Shown here in pieces: positions 8,531-17,787 of a DNA stretch of 64,000 nucleotides. The stretch spans positions 263,827 through 327,826 of the forward strand of contig NZ_KB851200.1 of assembly GCF_000368065.1 (NCBI RefSeq), read 5' to 3'. Source of the DNA: Acinetobacter seifertii. GTDB lineage: Bacteria > Pseudomonadota > Gammaproteobacteria > Pseudomonadales > Moraxellaceae. Every line of letters begins with the position of its first letter. Position 1 is the stretch's first letter. The notes below the pieces were generated by a model. It did not search any database, was not told where the DNA came from, and saw nothing but the letters and a program-made list of their open reading frames with translations. Made by a program: the position numbers and the translations under genes.

Positions 8531-10234
8531 ATGTTGCATTATCAAATAGAGTTCGATGATTACAAACAGCATCTTGTTCACGTCACAATTCGTTTTTTAG
8601 CGAATCCAAATCAGGAACTATGGTTACCAACGTGGATTCCGGGTAGTTATTTAATTCGTGAGTTTTCTAAGCATATTGAAGCTGTAAAAGCTTACGATGA
8701 AGCTGGGCGCATGCTCAATATTAAAAAAACTGAAAAAAATCGCTGGCGTTTATTTAACACCGATCATGAATTAATTACTGTTGAATACGATGTCTATGCT
8801 TATGATTTGTCGGTACGTGGTGCTTATGTAGATCAAACTCGTCTATATATTAACCCAGCCTGTGTATGCTTAGGTTTAGATGGACAAGAGCAATCTGCTT
8901 GTGAGTTAGAAATCTTTTTGCCTGATGAGTTAAAACACTTTCAATTAGCAACTGGCTTAGCTTCAAAAAGCTTAGTTAAGGGACGTTTTACCTTAAAAGC
9001 TGATCATTATGATCAACTGATTGATAGTCCATTTGAACTTGCGGAGCAAACACGTTTTAGCTTCGAAGCTCATGGAATCGAACATGAATTTGCAATTTCT
9101 GGACAGCACAATACCAATATAGAACGTTTAAAAGCGGATATTGAAAAGATCTGTGCAGCTGAAATTGAAATGTTTGGTTCAGCGCCATTTAAAAACTATA
9201 CCTTTATGACGATGGCAACAGGCAATAGTTATGGTGGCTTAGAGCATTGCAACAGTACTAGTCTGATTACACCACGTGATGATTTACCAAAATCGAATGA
9301 ACCAACTGAACCTTCGAAAGACTATCAACGTTTCTTAGGTTTATGTAGCCACGAGTATTTTCATTCTTGGTTAGTGAAGTTTATCCGTCCAGAAAACTTT
9401 GCAAACTATAATTTACATCAAGAAGGTTATACCTCGCTACTGTGGATCTTTGAAGGGTTTACTTCATATTATGATGATCTCATTTTATTACGTAGCGGTG
9501 TGATCTCTCAGAAGTCTTATCTAGATTTGTTGAAGTCACAGCTTGATCGTTATTTACAAAATCCGGGTCGTTTTGTTCAGACAGTCGCAGAGTCAAGTTT
9601 TGACGCATGGATTAAGTTTTATCGTCCAGATGAAAACACCAATAATGCTGGAACTAGTTATTACAATAAAGGCGCATTAGTTGCCTTATGTTTAGATTTA
9701 GGCTTACGTTTACGTGGTTCTAGTCTTGATGCCCTAATGCGTCGTTTGTATGAAAACACCCAAAACGGTATTCAGGTTAATGAGCGTACCGTTTTCGATT
9801 TATGTGAAGAGTTAACGGGTGATAGTTGGGTTGAGCAAATCAATCATTTGATTAACACAACAGATGAGTTGCCGCTGGATCAGTTATTCCCTGAGTTTGG
9901 TTTAAGTTATACGCTTAAAAACGATAAGACTTTGGCTTATGGTTTAAAGCTAACCGATAAACCTGAAGGTGTATTGGTACAAAATGCTCAACGTGAAGGA
10001 GCTGGGGCAAAAGCAGGTATTTCTGCCAATGATGTCATTATCGCAATTGATGGATTAAAAGCGACCACAAAACTTATTGAGAAATACGCTAAGCAAAAGG
10101 GTAATTACCAAGTCTTGGCTTTCCGCCGTGATGAGTTGTTGTCGTTTGAAGTTACAGGTGAAAGCATAAACTTAACTGAAGTTGAACTTATTATTGAAGA
10201 TCAAACAAAAGCTGATAAATGGTTAAAAGCCTGA
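8531..10234 (+). CDS. M61-family metallopeptidase with PDZ domain (glycyl aminopeptidase-like)
   Basis: Zinc aminopeptidase of the M61 family, 567 aa, with no evident signal peptide. The N-terminal beta domain spans roughly residues 1-170. The catalytic domain holds the zinc motif HEYFH near residue 275 and a downstream glutamate (FEGFTSYYDD). A PDZ domain occupies about 470-545 (GVLVQNAQREGAGAKAG, NDVIIAIDG). It starts 171 bp after the divergent carboxypeptidase gene and ends in its own terminator, so it is probably monocistronic. Family members prefer N-terminal glycine; the substrate here is unknown. Confidence 0.93.
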   Translation: MLHYQIEFDDYKQHLVHVTIRFLANPNQELWLPTWIPGSYLIREFSKHIEAVKAYDEAGRMLNIKKTEKNRWRLFNTDHELITVEYDVYAYDLSVRGAYVDQTRLYINPACVCLGLDGQEQSACELEIFLPDELKHFQLATGLASKSLVKGRFTLKADHYDQLIDSPFELAEQTRFSFEAHGIEHEFAISGQHNTNIERLKADIEKICAAEIEMFGSAPFKNYTFMTMATGNSYGGLEHCNSTSLITPRDDLPKSNEPTEPSKDYQRFLGLCSHEYFHSWLVKFIRPENFANYNLHQEGYTSLLWIFEGFTSYYDDLILLRSGVISQKSYLDLLKSQLDRYLQNPGRFVQTVAESSFDAWIKFYRPDENTNNAGTSYYNKGALVALCLDLGLRLRGSSLDALMRRLYENTQNGIQVNERTVFDLCEELTGDSWVEQINHLINTTDELPLDQLFPEFGLSYTLKNDKTLAYGLKLTDKPEGVLVQNAQREGAGAKAGISANDVIIAIDGLKATTKLIEKYAKQKGNYQVLAFRRDELLSFEVTGESINLTEVELIIEDQTKADKWLKA

Positions 10235-10256
10235 ATAACAGTTAAATAGTTTATAA

Positions 10257-10287
10257 AAAACCGATGTTTCGTACATCGGTTTTTACT
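10257..10287 (+). terminator. Terminator of the M61 peptidase gene
   Basis: Stem ACCGATGT / ACATCGGT, extended by flanking A and T pairs, with loop TTCGT and a following TTTTACTTTT tract. Confidence 0.9.
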
Positions 10288-10634
10288 TTTTAGTAGATTT
10301 TAAAAATTGAAATAGGTGTTATCTTTGAGTTTATTTTGAATGAAAAGTATAATATTTGTCAGAACTCTGAAAGATATCTCATGTAATTTAAGACTGATCT
10401 ATACCTTAAAAGTTGGTAAACCTAGATGTATTACCATAAGTTAGGTATAAGATTATTATCAATAGATTTAAATTATGTATTATTTCGCTGCGAAATGTCG
10501 TTATCACTGGATATTTCGTTGACTGGAAGCCAATGAGAGTCGATACTCTCAGGGTTTTATTTAAGCATATCGGTTCGTAGGCACTGGGCCAAAAGCTCGG
10601 TCCTCAAAACTCAATTCAACGGAAGGGGCTATAT
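10288..10634 (+). other. 347-bp leader region of the monomeric IDH gene
   Basis: No gene is seen. The first half is AT-rich. A 15-bp palindrome, ATTTCGC-T-GCGAAAT, lies at 10482-10496. A hairpin TGAGAGT-CGAT-ACTCTCA lies at 10534-10551 and is followed by GGGTTTTATTT, like a weak terminator or attenuator, about 80 bp before the start. The last ~80 bases are more GC-rich than their surroundings and end in GGAAGGGGC, an unusually G-rich ribosome site. A structured 5' leader or operator is plausible; I recognise no riboswitch family. Confidence 0.5.
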
Positions 10635-12872
10635 ATGGCTGGTGAAAAGTCAACTATCATTTACACACTGACTGACGAGGCGCCATTATTGGCGACTTAT
10701 TCGCTACTGCCGATCATTGAGACCTTTACTAAGCCAGCAGGTATCGAGATTGTTAAAAGTGACATCTCTGTAGCTGCACGTGTGCTCGCAGAATTCGCTG
10801 ACTACCTAAGTGAAGAGCAAAAGGTATCCGACAACCTTGCTGAGCTAGGTCGTCTTACACAAGATCCAGATACTAACATTATTAAACTCCCAAATATTAG
10901 TGCCTCTGTTGCGCAATTGACAGCATGTATTAAAGAACTTCAATCTAAAGGTTTTGCAATTCCTGACTATCCGGAAAACCCAGCGACTGAAGAAGAAAAA
11001 ACTATTAAAGCTCGTTATGGCAAATGCCTAGGTTCAGCAGTAAACCCAGTTCTTCGTGAGGGTAACTCTGACCGTCGTGCTCCTGCTGCCGTTAAAAATT
11101 ACGCTAAGAAACACCCTCACTCAATGAGCGAGTGGAAACAGTGGTCACAAACTCACGTTTCACACATGGAAGAAGGTGACTTCTACCACGGTGAAAAGTC
11201 AATGACACTTGACCGTGCACGCAATGTAAAAATGGAACTTATCACAAACAGTGGTAAGAGCATTGTTCTTAAGCCAAAAGTTGCGCTTCAAGAAGGCGAA
11301 ATCATCGACTCAATGTTCATGAGCAAGAAAGCACTTTGTGATTTCTACGAAAAAGAACTTGATGATTGTAAAGAAGCAGGAATTTTATTCTCTTTACACG
11401 TAAAAGCGACAATGATGAAAGTTTCACACCCGATCGTGTTCGGTCACTGTGTGAAAATCTACTACAAAGAAGCTTTTGAAAAACACGGTAAGTTATTTGA
11501 CGAGTTAGGTATCAACGTTAATAACGGTATGGCTGGGTTATACGAGAAAATCGAAACGCTTCCAACGTCATTACGTGAAGAAATCATCGAAGACTTACAT
11601 GCTTGCCAAGAACACCGTCCTGCACTTGCAATGGTTGACTCAGCAAAAGGCATCACAAACTTCCATTCACCTAACGACATCATTGTAGATGCTTCTATGC
11701 CTGCAATGATCCGTGCTGGTGGTAAAATGTGGGGTGCTGATGGTAAGCAATACGATGCTAAAGCGGTAATGCCAGAATCAACATTTGCGCGTATTTACCA
11801 AGAAATGATCAATTTCTGTAAATGGCATGGTAACTTCGATCCGAAGACTATGGGTACAGTACCAAACGTTGGTTTGATGGCTCAAAAAGCTGAAGAATAC
11901 GGTTCTCACGACAAGACTTTTGAAATTGCTGAAGCTGGTATCGCAAACATTACCGATCTTGACACTGGTGAAGTGTTATTGACTCAAAATGTTGAAGAAG
12001 GCGATATCTGGCGTATGTGTCAGGTGAAAGATGCTCCGATTCGTGACTGGGTAAAACTTGCAGTAACTCGTGCTCGTAACTCAGGCATGCCTGCGATCTT
12101 CTGGCTTGACCCATACCGTCCACACGAAAACGAATTGATCAAGAAAGTACAAAAGTACTTAAAAGATCATGATACGACTGGTCTTGATATCCAAATCATG
12201 TCTCAAGTACGTGCTATGCGTTACACACTTGAGCGCGTAGTTCGTGGCTTAGATACAATTTCTGTGACTGGTAACATTTTACGTGACTACTTAACAGATT
12301 TGTTCCCAATTATGGAACTTGGTACTTCTGCGAAGATGTTGTCAATCGTTCCGCTTATGGCAGGTGGTGGCATGTACGAGACTGGTGCCGGTGGTTCAGC
12401 ACCTAAACACGTACAACAACTTGTTGAAGAAAACCACTTACGTTGGGATTCGCTTGGTGAGTTCCTTGCGCTTGCAGTTTCTTTAGAAGAAATGGGCATT
12501 AAAGAAAATAATGCTCGTGCCAAGTTACTTGCGAAAACACTTGATGAAGCGACTGGTAAATTGCTCGACAATGACAAGTCTCCATCACGCCGTACAGGCG
12601 AGCTTGATAACCGTGGTAGCCATTTCTACTTATCACTTTACTGGGCAGAAGCACTTGCAGCTCAAGACGAAGATGCTGAGTTGAAAGCTAAATTTGCTCC
12701 ACTTGCAAAAGCATTAGCTGAAAACGAACAGAAGATCGTTGCTGAGCTTGCTCAAGTACAAGGTAAAGCAGCTGACATCGGTGGTTACTATGCAGTTGAT
12801 CCTGCGAAAGTAAGCGCTGTAATGCGTCCAAGTGCTACATTTAATGCAGCGCTTTCAACTGTTCAAGCTTAA
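10635..12872 (+). CDS. icd2: NADP-dependent isocitrate dehydrogenase, monomeric type
   Basis: Cytoplasmic TCA-cycle enzyme that oxidatively decarboxylates isocitrate to 2-oxoglutarate with NADP. The 745-aa length and the sequence from the start ([20 protein letters not shown]) are those of the monomeric IDH family, unrelated in size to the dimeric form. Family segments visible include [14 protein letters not shown], which carries the isocitrate-binding SDRR, and the [19 protein letters not shown] stretch. It has its own leader and terminator. The dimeric icd lies 1.1 kb downstream, so the cell carries both isoforms. Confidence 0.97.
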   Translation: MAGEKSTIIYTLTDEAPLLATYSLLPIIETFTKPAGIEIVKSDISVAARVLAEFADYLSEEQKVSDNLAELGRLTQDPDTNIIKLPNISASVAQLTACIKELQSKGFAIPDYPENPATEEEKTIKARYGKCLGSAVNPVLREGNSDRRAPAAVKNYAKKHPHSMSEWKQWSQTHVSHMEEGDFYHGEKSMTLDRARNVKMELITNSGKSIVLKPKVALQEGEIIDSMFMSKKALCDFYEKELDDCKEAGILFSLHVKATMMKVSHPIVFGHCVKIYYKEAFEKHGKLFDELGINVNNGMAGLYEKIETLPTSLREEIIEDLHACQEHRPALAMVDSAKGITNFHSPNDIIVDASMPAMIRAGGKMWGADGKQYDAKAVMPESTFARIYQEMINFCKWHGNFDPKTMGTVPNVGLMAQKAEEYGSHDKTFEIAEAGIANITDLDTGEVLLTQNVEEGDIWRMCQVKDAPIRDWVKLAVTRARNSGMPAIFWLDPYRPHENELIKKVQKYLKDHDTTGLDIQIMSQVRAMRYTLERVVRGLDTISVTGNILRDYLTDLFPIMELGTSAKMLSIVPLMAGGGMYETGAGGSAPKHVQQLVEENHLRWDSLGEFLALAVSLEEMGIKENNARAKLLAKTLDEATGKLLDNDKSPSRRTGELDNRGSHFYLSLYWAEALAAQDEDAELKAKFAPLAKALAENEQKIVAELAQVQGKAADIGGYYAVDPAKVSAVMRPSATFNAALSTVQA

Positions 12873-12898
12873 TAACTAATTCGTTAGTAAATAGCTGA

Positions 12899-12928
12899 AA
12901 AGCCGGTGCATATGCGCCGGCTTTTTTA
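12899..12928 (+). terminator. Terminator of the monomeric IDH gene
   Basis: Stem AGCCGGTGC / GCGCCGGCT with one G-U pair and loop ATAT, followed by TTTTTTATTTTT. Confidence 0.92.
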
Positions 12929-12948
12929 TTTTTATAAATAATAGCTAT

Positions 12949-12975
12949 TAAAAAAGCCCACTGACGTGAGCTTTA
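12949..12975 (-). terminator. Terminator of the rluE-like gene
   Basis: Read on the minus strand, AAGCTCAC-GTCA-GTGGGCTT forms an 8-bp stem (one G-U) followed by TTTTTTAAT. It lies just past the pseudouridine synthase stop. Confidence 0.8.
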
Positions 12976-12989
12976 AAACTTAAATGTTT

Positions 12990-13778
12990 TTATCGACCAT
13001 TACGGCCACGACCACGTGGTGCCTTGGTATTTGGACGAGTTGTACCATTGGTCTTGCGACGTGGTTTTTCACTTTCATCCATTTGCCAGATACGTTTTGT
13101 ACCAGACTTTTTAACAGAACCATCTTTGTTCTTACGAACCATTGGTTTACCACCTGTACCACCCGGTTTTTTCACATATGAACGTGAACGATAAGGTTGT
13201 TCTGCTGGCACATCTTTAAAGTCAGGGTAGAGTAGAGGTTCAATTTCTTTGGTCTCGCCCGGCTGTAATCCTAATTGGACTAAATCAATTGAACCAATTT
13301 TAGTACGAATGAGACGTAAAGTTGGGAAACCTACCGCAGAGGTCATACGGCGAACTTGACGGTTACGACCTTCACAAATAGAAATTTCAATCCAAGAGGT
13401 TGGAATGTTGGCACGGTAACGTACAGGAGGATCACGGTCCCATACCCATTCAGGTTCACTTACCTTAATTGCTTTTGCTGGTAAAGTCATACCATCATTA
13501 AGCTCTACACCTTTACGAAGTTGCTCAAGCGCTTCTTCGGTAACATCGCCATCAACTTGAACTAAATACGTTTTGTATTTTTTATTCGCAGGGTTGGTAA
13601 TGAACTGATTCAAACCACCATGATCGGTTAAAAAAACTAAACCCTCAGAGTCCATATCAAGACGACCTGCTATGCGTAAAGTCGGGTCATCTATAAAATC
13701 AGAGACCGTCATATGCGCTTCGTCTTTACGAAACTGGGAGAGTACGTCATAAGGTTTGTTAAGAATGACGATTTTCAT
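12990..13778 (-). CDS. rluE: 23S rRNA pseudouridine synthase, RsuA/RluE type, with basic C-terminal tail
   Basis: Converts a uridine in 23S rRNA to pseudouridine. The catalytic aspartate is in AGRLDMDSEGLVFLT and the RsuA-family GRNRQVRRM motif is present. There is no S4 RNA-binding domain at the N-terminus, which fits RluE rather than RluB or RsuA. At 262 aa it is longer than E. coli RluE because of a tail of about 75 residues rich in Lys, Arg, Gly and Thr (for example RKTNGTTRPNTKAPRGRGRN), probably a non-specific RNA-binding extension. It lies between the two IDH genes on the opposite strand. Confidence 0.88.
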   Translation of the reverse strand: MKIVILNKPYDVLSQFRKDEAHMTVSDFIDDPTLRIAGRLDMDSEGLVFLTDHGGLNQFITNPANKKYKTYLVQVDGDVTEEALEQLRKGVELNDGMTLPAKAIKVSEPEWVWDRDPPVRYRANIPTSWIEISICEGRNRQVRRMTSAVGFPTLRLIRTKIGSIDLVQLGLQPGETKEIEPLLYPDFKDVPAEQPYRSRSYVKKPGGTGGKPMVRKNKDGSVKKSGTKRIWQMDESEKPRRKTNGTTRPNTKAPRGRGRNGR

Positions 13779-13978
13779 AAAAAATGACTTCTTCTTTCAA
13801 ATAAGCGGTAAAAACATTGAGCTATATTTAAGTGTGAAATTTGCTTATTTCCCACATAAATCTCAAAAAGGATTAAATTCGATTAAGCTATTATGCGTTA
13901 ATAAAAGTTGAAAGTATTGTTTATCGATAATTATTTTTGTTTGTTTAGTTAAATATTATAAAAGGGAGAATCTACACA

Positions 13979-15235
13979 ATGGGTTATCAGAAGATCGTGG
14001 TTCCTGCCGATGGTGATAAAATTAAAGTAAAAGCAGACCTATCACTGAATGTACCAAATCATCCAATTATTCCTTTCATTGAGGGTGATGGTATTGGTGT
14101 AGATATTACACCGACCATGAAAACAGTTGTTGATGCGGCTGTTTTAAAAGCCTATGGCGGTAAACGTTCCATTGAGTGGATGGAAGTCTATTGCGGTGAA
14201 AAGGCTAATAAAATTTATAGCAGTTATATGCCAGAAGAAACTTTTGAAGCTCTGCGTGAATTTGTCGTTTCAATTAAAGGTCCCTTAACTACTCCAGTTG
14301 GTGGTGGTATTCGCTCACTTAATGTGGCATTACGCCAAGAATTAGACTTGTACGTGTGTGTACGCCCTGTACGTTGGTTTGAGGGTGTTCCATCACCTGT
14401 TCAGCATCCTGAACTAACCGACATGGTGATTTTCCGTGAAAACTCGGAAGATATTTATGCTGGTATTGAATGGAAAGCTGATTCTGAAGAAGCCAAAAAA
14501 GTGATTAAGTTCCTTCAAGATGAAATGGGCGTCACAAAAATTCGCTTTCCAGAAGGATGCGGCATTGGAATCAAGCCAGTATCTAAAGAAGGATCGCAAC
14601 GTTTAGTTCGTAAAGCCATTCAATTTGCAATAGATAATGACAAACCATCGGTAACCCTTGTTCATAAAGGTAATATTATGAAATATACCGAAGGTGCCTT
14701 TAAAGAATGGGGTTATGAGTTAGCTTTAGATCGTTTTGGTGGTGAACTCATAGATGGTGTGCCATGGGTTAAAATTAAGAACCCTAAAAATGGTAAAGAC
14801 ATCATAATTAAAGACGTGATTGCGGACGCTTTCTTACAGCAAATTTTGATGCGTCCTGCAGATTACTCAGTGATAGCAACCCTTAATTTAAATGGTGACT
14901 ATATTTCTGATGCATTAGCAGCAGAAGTAGGAGGTATAGGAATTGCTCCGGGAGCAAATATCGGGGGGGCAATTGCCGTATATGAGGCAACACATGGCAC
15001 AGCACCTAAATATGCTGGGCAAGATAAAGTAAACCCTGGTTCAATTATTCTTTCTGCTGAAATGATGCTACGTGATATGGGCTGGACGGAAGCGGCAGAC
15101 CTGATTATTAAAGGTATTTCAGGAGCGATTGCAGCCAAAACGGTGACTTACGATTTTGAACGTTTAATGCCAGGAGCAACCTTATTGCGTTGCTCTGAAT
15201 TTGGTGAGGCAATTATTCGTCATATGGAAGATTAG
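13979..15235 (+). CDS. icd: NADP-dependent isocitrate dehydrogenase, dimeric type
   Basis: Homodimeric isocitrate dehydrogenase, 418 aa. The substrate-binding loop reads [23 protein letters not shown], close to E. coli Icd including the serine phosphorylated by AceK there. [15 protein letters not shown] and the cofactor-site [17 protein letters not shown] are also present. A GGGAG ribosome site lies eight bases before the ATG. It catalyses the same reaction as the monomeric IDH upstream. Its terminator has been hit by the IS256-family element. Confidence 0.97.
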   Translation: MGYQKIVVPADGDKIKVKADLSLNVPNHPIIPFIEGDGIGVDITPTMKTVVDAAVLKAYGGKRSIEWMEVYCGEKANKIYSSYMPEETFEALREFVVSIKGPLTTPVGGGIRSLNVALRQELDLYVCVRPVRWFEGVPSPVQHPELTDMVIFRENSEDIYAGIEWKADSEEAKKVIKFLQDEMGVTKIRFPEGCGIGIKPVSKEGSQRLVRKAIQFAIDNDKPSVTLVHKGNIMKYTEGAFKEWGYELALDRFGGELIDGVPWVKIKNPKNGKDIIIKDVIADAFLQQILMRPADYSVIATLNLNGDYISDALAAEVGGIGIAPGANIGGAIAVYEATHGTAPKYAGQDKVNPGSIILSAEMMLRDMGWTEAADLIIKGISGAIAAKTVTYDFERLMPGATLLRCSEFGEAIIRHMED

Positions 15236-15247
15236 ACTGTCATAAAG

Positions 15248-15271
15248 AAGCCCTTAATGAGGGCTTTTTTA
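15248..15271 (+). terminator. icd: Terminator of icd, T-tract used as IS target
   Basis: Stem AAGCCCT / AGGGCTT with loop TAATG and a T-run to 15270. The 8-bp target duplication CTTTTTTA (15264-15271) of the IS256-family element covers the T-run, so both hairpin and tract survive on the icd side. Confidence 0.9.
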
Positions 15272-16589
15272 GAGCCTGTAAATTATTTTGTGTAAGTTCC
15301 ATTTTTTATAAATGATCTTTTAATCGATCATCGAACTGAATCGTAAACCAATTCATTGCTAAACGCCAATTTTGAATTGGCATCGTCCATTTCTTCGCAG
15401 CATTTGATGTTGCTAAGTAAATGACCTTCTTTACTGAGTCATCAGATGAAAAGATTTTCCTTTTCTTCGTTGAATGGCGTATTACGCTATTCAACGACTC
15501 AATCGCATTTGTTGTATAAATTGCATGACGTATTTCGGCTGGATAGCTAAAGATCGTTCGGATATTTTCCCAATTGGCCCGCCAGGATTCTCCAATTTTG
15601 GGATACTGGTGATTCCATTGATCACAGAAGATGTCTAGGGATTTTAAAGCATTTTCCTCTGTACTTGCCTGATAAATCGCTTTCAGACCCGACGTAACAG
15701 CTTTGTAGTCTTTCCAGCTTACAAATCTCAGGCTATTGCGTACAACATGCACGATACACAGTTGAATATCAGTATGAGGGTAAACAGAGGCTATCGCGTC
15801 AGGGAAGCCTTTTAATCCATCTACACAGGCAACAAGAATGTCCTGTACTCCTCGATTTTTTAGCTCTGTCATGACTGACAGCCAGAATTTGGCACCTTCT
15901 GTCTGAGCAATCCACATACCCAGTAATTCTTTTTGCCCATCCATATTGATGCCTAAAGCAAGGTATACGGACTTGTTAATCACATTGGAGTGCTGACGGA
16001 CTTTGACAACAATACAGTCAAGATAGACAACAGGATAAAGGCTATCTAAGGCTCTATTTTGCCACTCAGTCACTTGCTCAATCACAGCATCGGTAACTTT
16101 GCTGATGAGAGATGCTGACACATCGGCATCGTACATTTCTTTGAAGAAGGCTACAATTTCCCTATTAGTCATTCCTTTTGCATACAGTGAGAGGATTTGG
16201 TCATCCATACTGGTGATGCGTGTTTGGTGCTTTTTTATAATTTGTGGCTCAAATGAACCTTCTCGATCACGGGGAATATCTAAAGCCAGTTGTCCATCTT
16301 GAGTTGTAATGGTTTTAGAACTAAACCCATTACGGCTATTTGAGCCTTTCTTGGGCTGATGCTTTTCATAACCGAGATGGTCTGAAAGTTCAGTATTGAG
16401 TGCAGTTTCAATCATGAATTTTTTAAAGACTGCTGTCATTTGGTTTAAGTCTTCTGGTGTTTTTAGACCTTTAGCCAATTCGGCAGCCATACTTTTGATT
16501 GTTGCTTCATCCATGTGAAGTACCTTTTGTAATTATCCTCTGAAGGATAAATGAAAATTAAGTACTTACACAAAATTTAGAACAGTCCC
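15272..16589 (-). mobile_element. Complete IS256-family insertion sequence, 1318 bp
   Basis: The ends are imperfect 26-bp inverted repeats: GAGCCTGTAAATTATTTTGT at 15272 onward and the complement of GGGACTGTTCTAAATTTTGT ending at 16589 (19 of 26 positions match). Perfect 8-bp direct repeats CTTTTTTA flank it at 15264-15271 and 16590-16597, as expected for IS256-family transposition. It contains one transposase gene on the minus strand. The right-hand 95 bp are identical to the piece at 1-95, so at least two copies lie in the same orientation within about 16.5 kb. It may be an ISAba26-like element; I could not check the name. Confidence 0.96.
15306..16514 (-). CDS. IS256-family transposase (mutator type)
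   Basis: DDE transposase of 402 aa, the usual length for the family. The N-terminal part (about 1-140) contains LNTELSDHLGYEKHQPKK and the helix-turn-helix region MTNREIVAFFKEMY. The catalytic core shows the first aspartate in VVYLDCIVVKVRQ, the second in ILVACVDGLKGFPDAI with LCIVHVVRNSLRFV after it, and the glutamate in YTTNAIESLNSVIR. The frame is intact, so the element should be active if expressed. Confidence 0.97.
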   Translation of the reverse strand: MDEATIKSMAAELAKGLKTPEDLNQMTAVFKKFMIETALNTELSDHLGYEKHQPKKGSNSRNGFSSKTITTQDGQLALDIPRDREGSFEPQIIKKHQTRITSMDDQILSLYAKGMTNREIVAFFKEMYDADVSASLISKVTDAVIEQVTEWQNRALDSLYPVVYLDCIVVKVRQHSNVINKSVYLALGINMDGQKELLGMWIAQTEGAKFWLSVMTELKNRGVQDILVACVDGLKGFPDAIASVYPHTDIQLCIVHVVRNSLRFVSWKDYKAVTSGLKAIYQASTEENALKSLDIFCDQWNHQYPKIGESWRANWENIRTIFSYPAEIRHAIYTTNAIESLNSVIRHSTKKRKIFSSDDSVKKVIYLATSNAAKKWTMPIQNWRLAMNWFTIQFDDRLKDHL

Positions 16590-16614
16590 CTTTTTTATTA
16601 CTTTGTGATTATTA

Positions 16615-16642
16615 TTTATAGTTTTTTATTTATAGTTTTTTA
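16615..16642. repeat. Two perfect tandem copies of a 14-bp AT-rich unit
   Basis: TTTATAGTTTTTTA occurs twice in direct succession, followed by a partial third (TAG). It lies between the IS right end and the stop of the small membrane protein gene. No function is evident; it may be slippage-prone. Confidence 0.8.
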
Positions 16643-16670
16643 TAGTATTGAAGTTAATACAAATAACAAG

Positions 16671-17054
16671 CTATGAGTTCGCGGTATAAGCCCAAAGCAT
16701 ACAAGTCAGTACAGTTAAACTTAACAATATTCCACCCTGACCATAATGAGTTGCATAGAGGGGAACTTGTCCAATACTGTGCGTAAGTTTATAGTTCAAA
16801 ATAGGTCTAATGCAAAAGAAAAACAGCGGTAATGAAAAGATTACCGTGTTACTCATTTTAATGGTAAAGCGGAAATAGTAACTAAATAGCCCTATTACCA
16901 TTACATATAACAGAGTTTTGAAAAGTACTTCTCCACTGGTATAGACATCTATACCAACATAAATATTAAACTTCCATATAAGAAGGCTAAATGTAGCAAT
17001 TATTGAAATAATAGTTACTACAACAGCATTTGCTGGGCTTGATACATTTAACAT
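16671..17054 (-). CDS. Small membrane protein of unknown function, paralogue of the upstream gene
   Basis: A 127-aa protein with about four hydrophobic helices (roughly 8-28, 42-62, 68-85 and 103-122) and little soluble sequence. It resembles its upstream neighbour over the whole length. Both have a DV/DI-T-T/S-GEV/YEV motif after the first helix, a P-x-L-D/N-YK stretch near residue 85, VPLY/VPFY and HGQ/YGQ before the last helix. The pair arose by tandem duplication. I recognise no family. It sits 80 bp from the IS256-family element, but its frame is intact. Confidence 0.65.
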   Translation of the reverse strand: MLNVSSPANAVVVTIISIIATFSLLIWKFNIYVGIDVYTSGEVLFKTLLYVMVIGLFSYYFRFTIKMSNTVIFSLPLFFFCIRPILNYKLTHSIGQVPLYATHYGQGGILLSLTVLTCMLWAYTANS

Positions 17055-17175
17055 TTTTAAGTTTTAATTGATATAAAGTAATTTATTTAAAATATATATT
17101 ATAAAAATATATATTTCAGTGACCATTTTTAACTTTATAAAAATCACGAAAAATCGCTATTCAGACTTTTTAAGA

Positions 17176-17571
17176 CTAATGCGAATTTGAGCTTGTTTCT
17201 TTAAATACCCATAGCGCAAAGCAGAAGATAATGACGAGGAATAATCCTAAAATTTGACCATGACCAGAGAGGTAAAATGGAACCTCTGGGATGGTTTGAA
17301 TGGCTTTATAGTCAAGAACAGGCGATAGCCAAAAGTATGCAAATGGAATAGCAATTAAAAATTGTGTTGTAAACTCAATATGATCGCGTGTTAAAAAGCC
17401 AAGGGTAGCCGCTGTGGCAATATAGATAATAATCTTTACAGAGACTTCATAGGATGTTGTGATGTCCAGTGCAAATATAGTTCGACATTTAAATGCTAAT
17501 AATGAAACGCAGATAAAAGCGAACATCGCTAAGAGCTTTAAAAGCTCATCAATATAATTGTTATTGCTCAT
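17176..17571 (-). CDS. Small membrane protein of unknown function, paralogue of the downstream gene
   Basis: A 131-aa protein with about four membrane helices and the same landmarks as its neighbour: TTSYEVSVK after the first helix, SPVLDYKAIQTIPEVPFYL, then SGHGQILGLFLVIIF in the last helix. 121 AT-rich bases separate the two genes, so they may be separate transcripts. No family is recognised; the short polytopic form without charged motifs gives no clue to substrate. Confidence 0.65.
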   Translation of the reverse strand: MSNNNYIDELLKLLAMFAFICVSLLAFKCRTIFALDITTSYEVSVKIIIYIATAATLGFLTRDHIEFTTQFLIAIPFAYFWLSPVLDYKAIQTIPEVPFYLSGHGQILGLFLVIIFCFALWVFKETSSNSH

Positions 17572-17759
17572 GTCTTACTCTATTTTAAGTATTAAAATTA
17601 TAAATTTTGAATAAATATAGATGAGACGAAAACACTCTACATTGACAAAATATGACATTTTTTGTCAATACAGCTGCTTTGTAAATAATCAAGAAATGCA
17701 AACGATACCTTTTTACGACACAGATTTAATCGTTAATGTTCACTTTGAAAAAATTGACA

Positions 17760-17787
17760 AGCCCCTTATTAGTCGGGGCTTTTTTTA
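17760..17787. terminator. Hairpin terminator beside the small coupled gene
   Basis: AGCCCC-TTATTAGT-CGGGGCT with a TTTTTTT run on the plus side; on the minus strand, A-rich sequence leads in and TTGTCAATTTTTT follows. It overlaps the stop codon of the 41-aa gene and probably ends the minus-strand MFS transcript; it may work in both directions. Confidence 0.75.

Noticed and set aside
12980..13181. Short frames overlapping the tail of the rluE-like gene on both strands
   Set aside because: They are shadows of a repetitive basic coding tail.
1..16589. A composite transposon made by the two IS256-family copies
   Set aside because: The right copy has its own perfect 8-bp duplication, which is not expected at an inner end of a composite unit, and the genes between are ordinary core genes.
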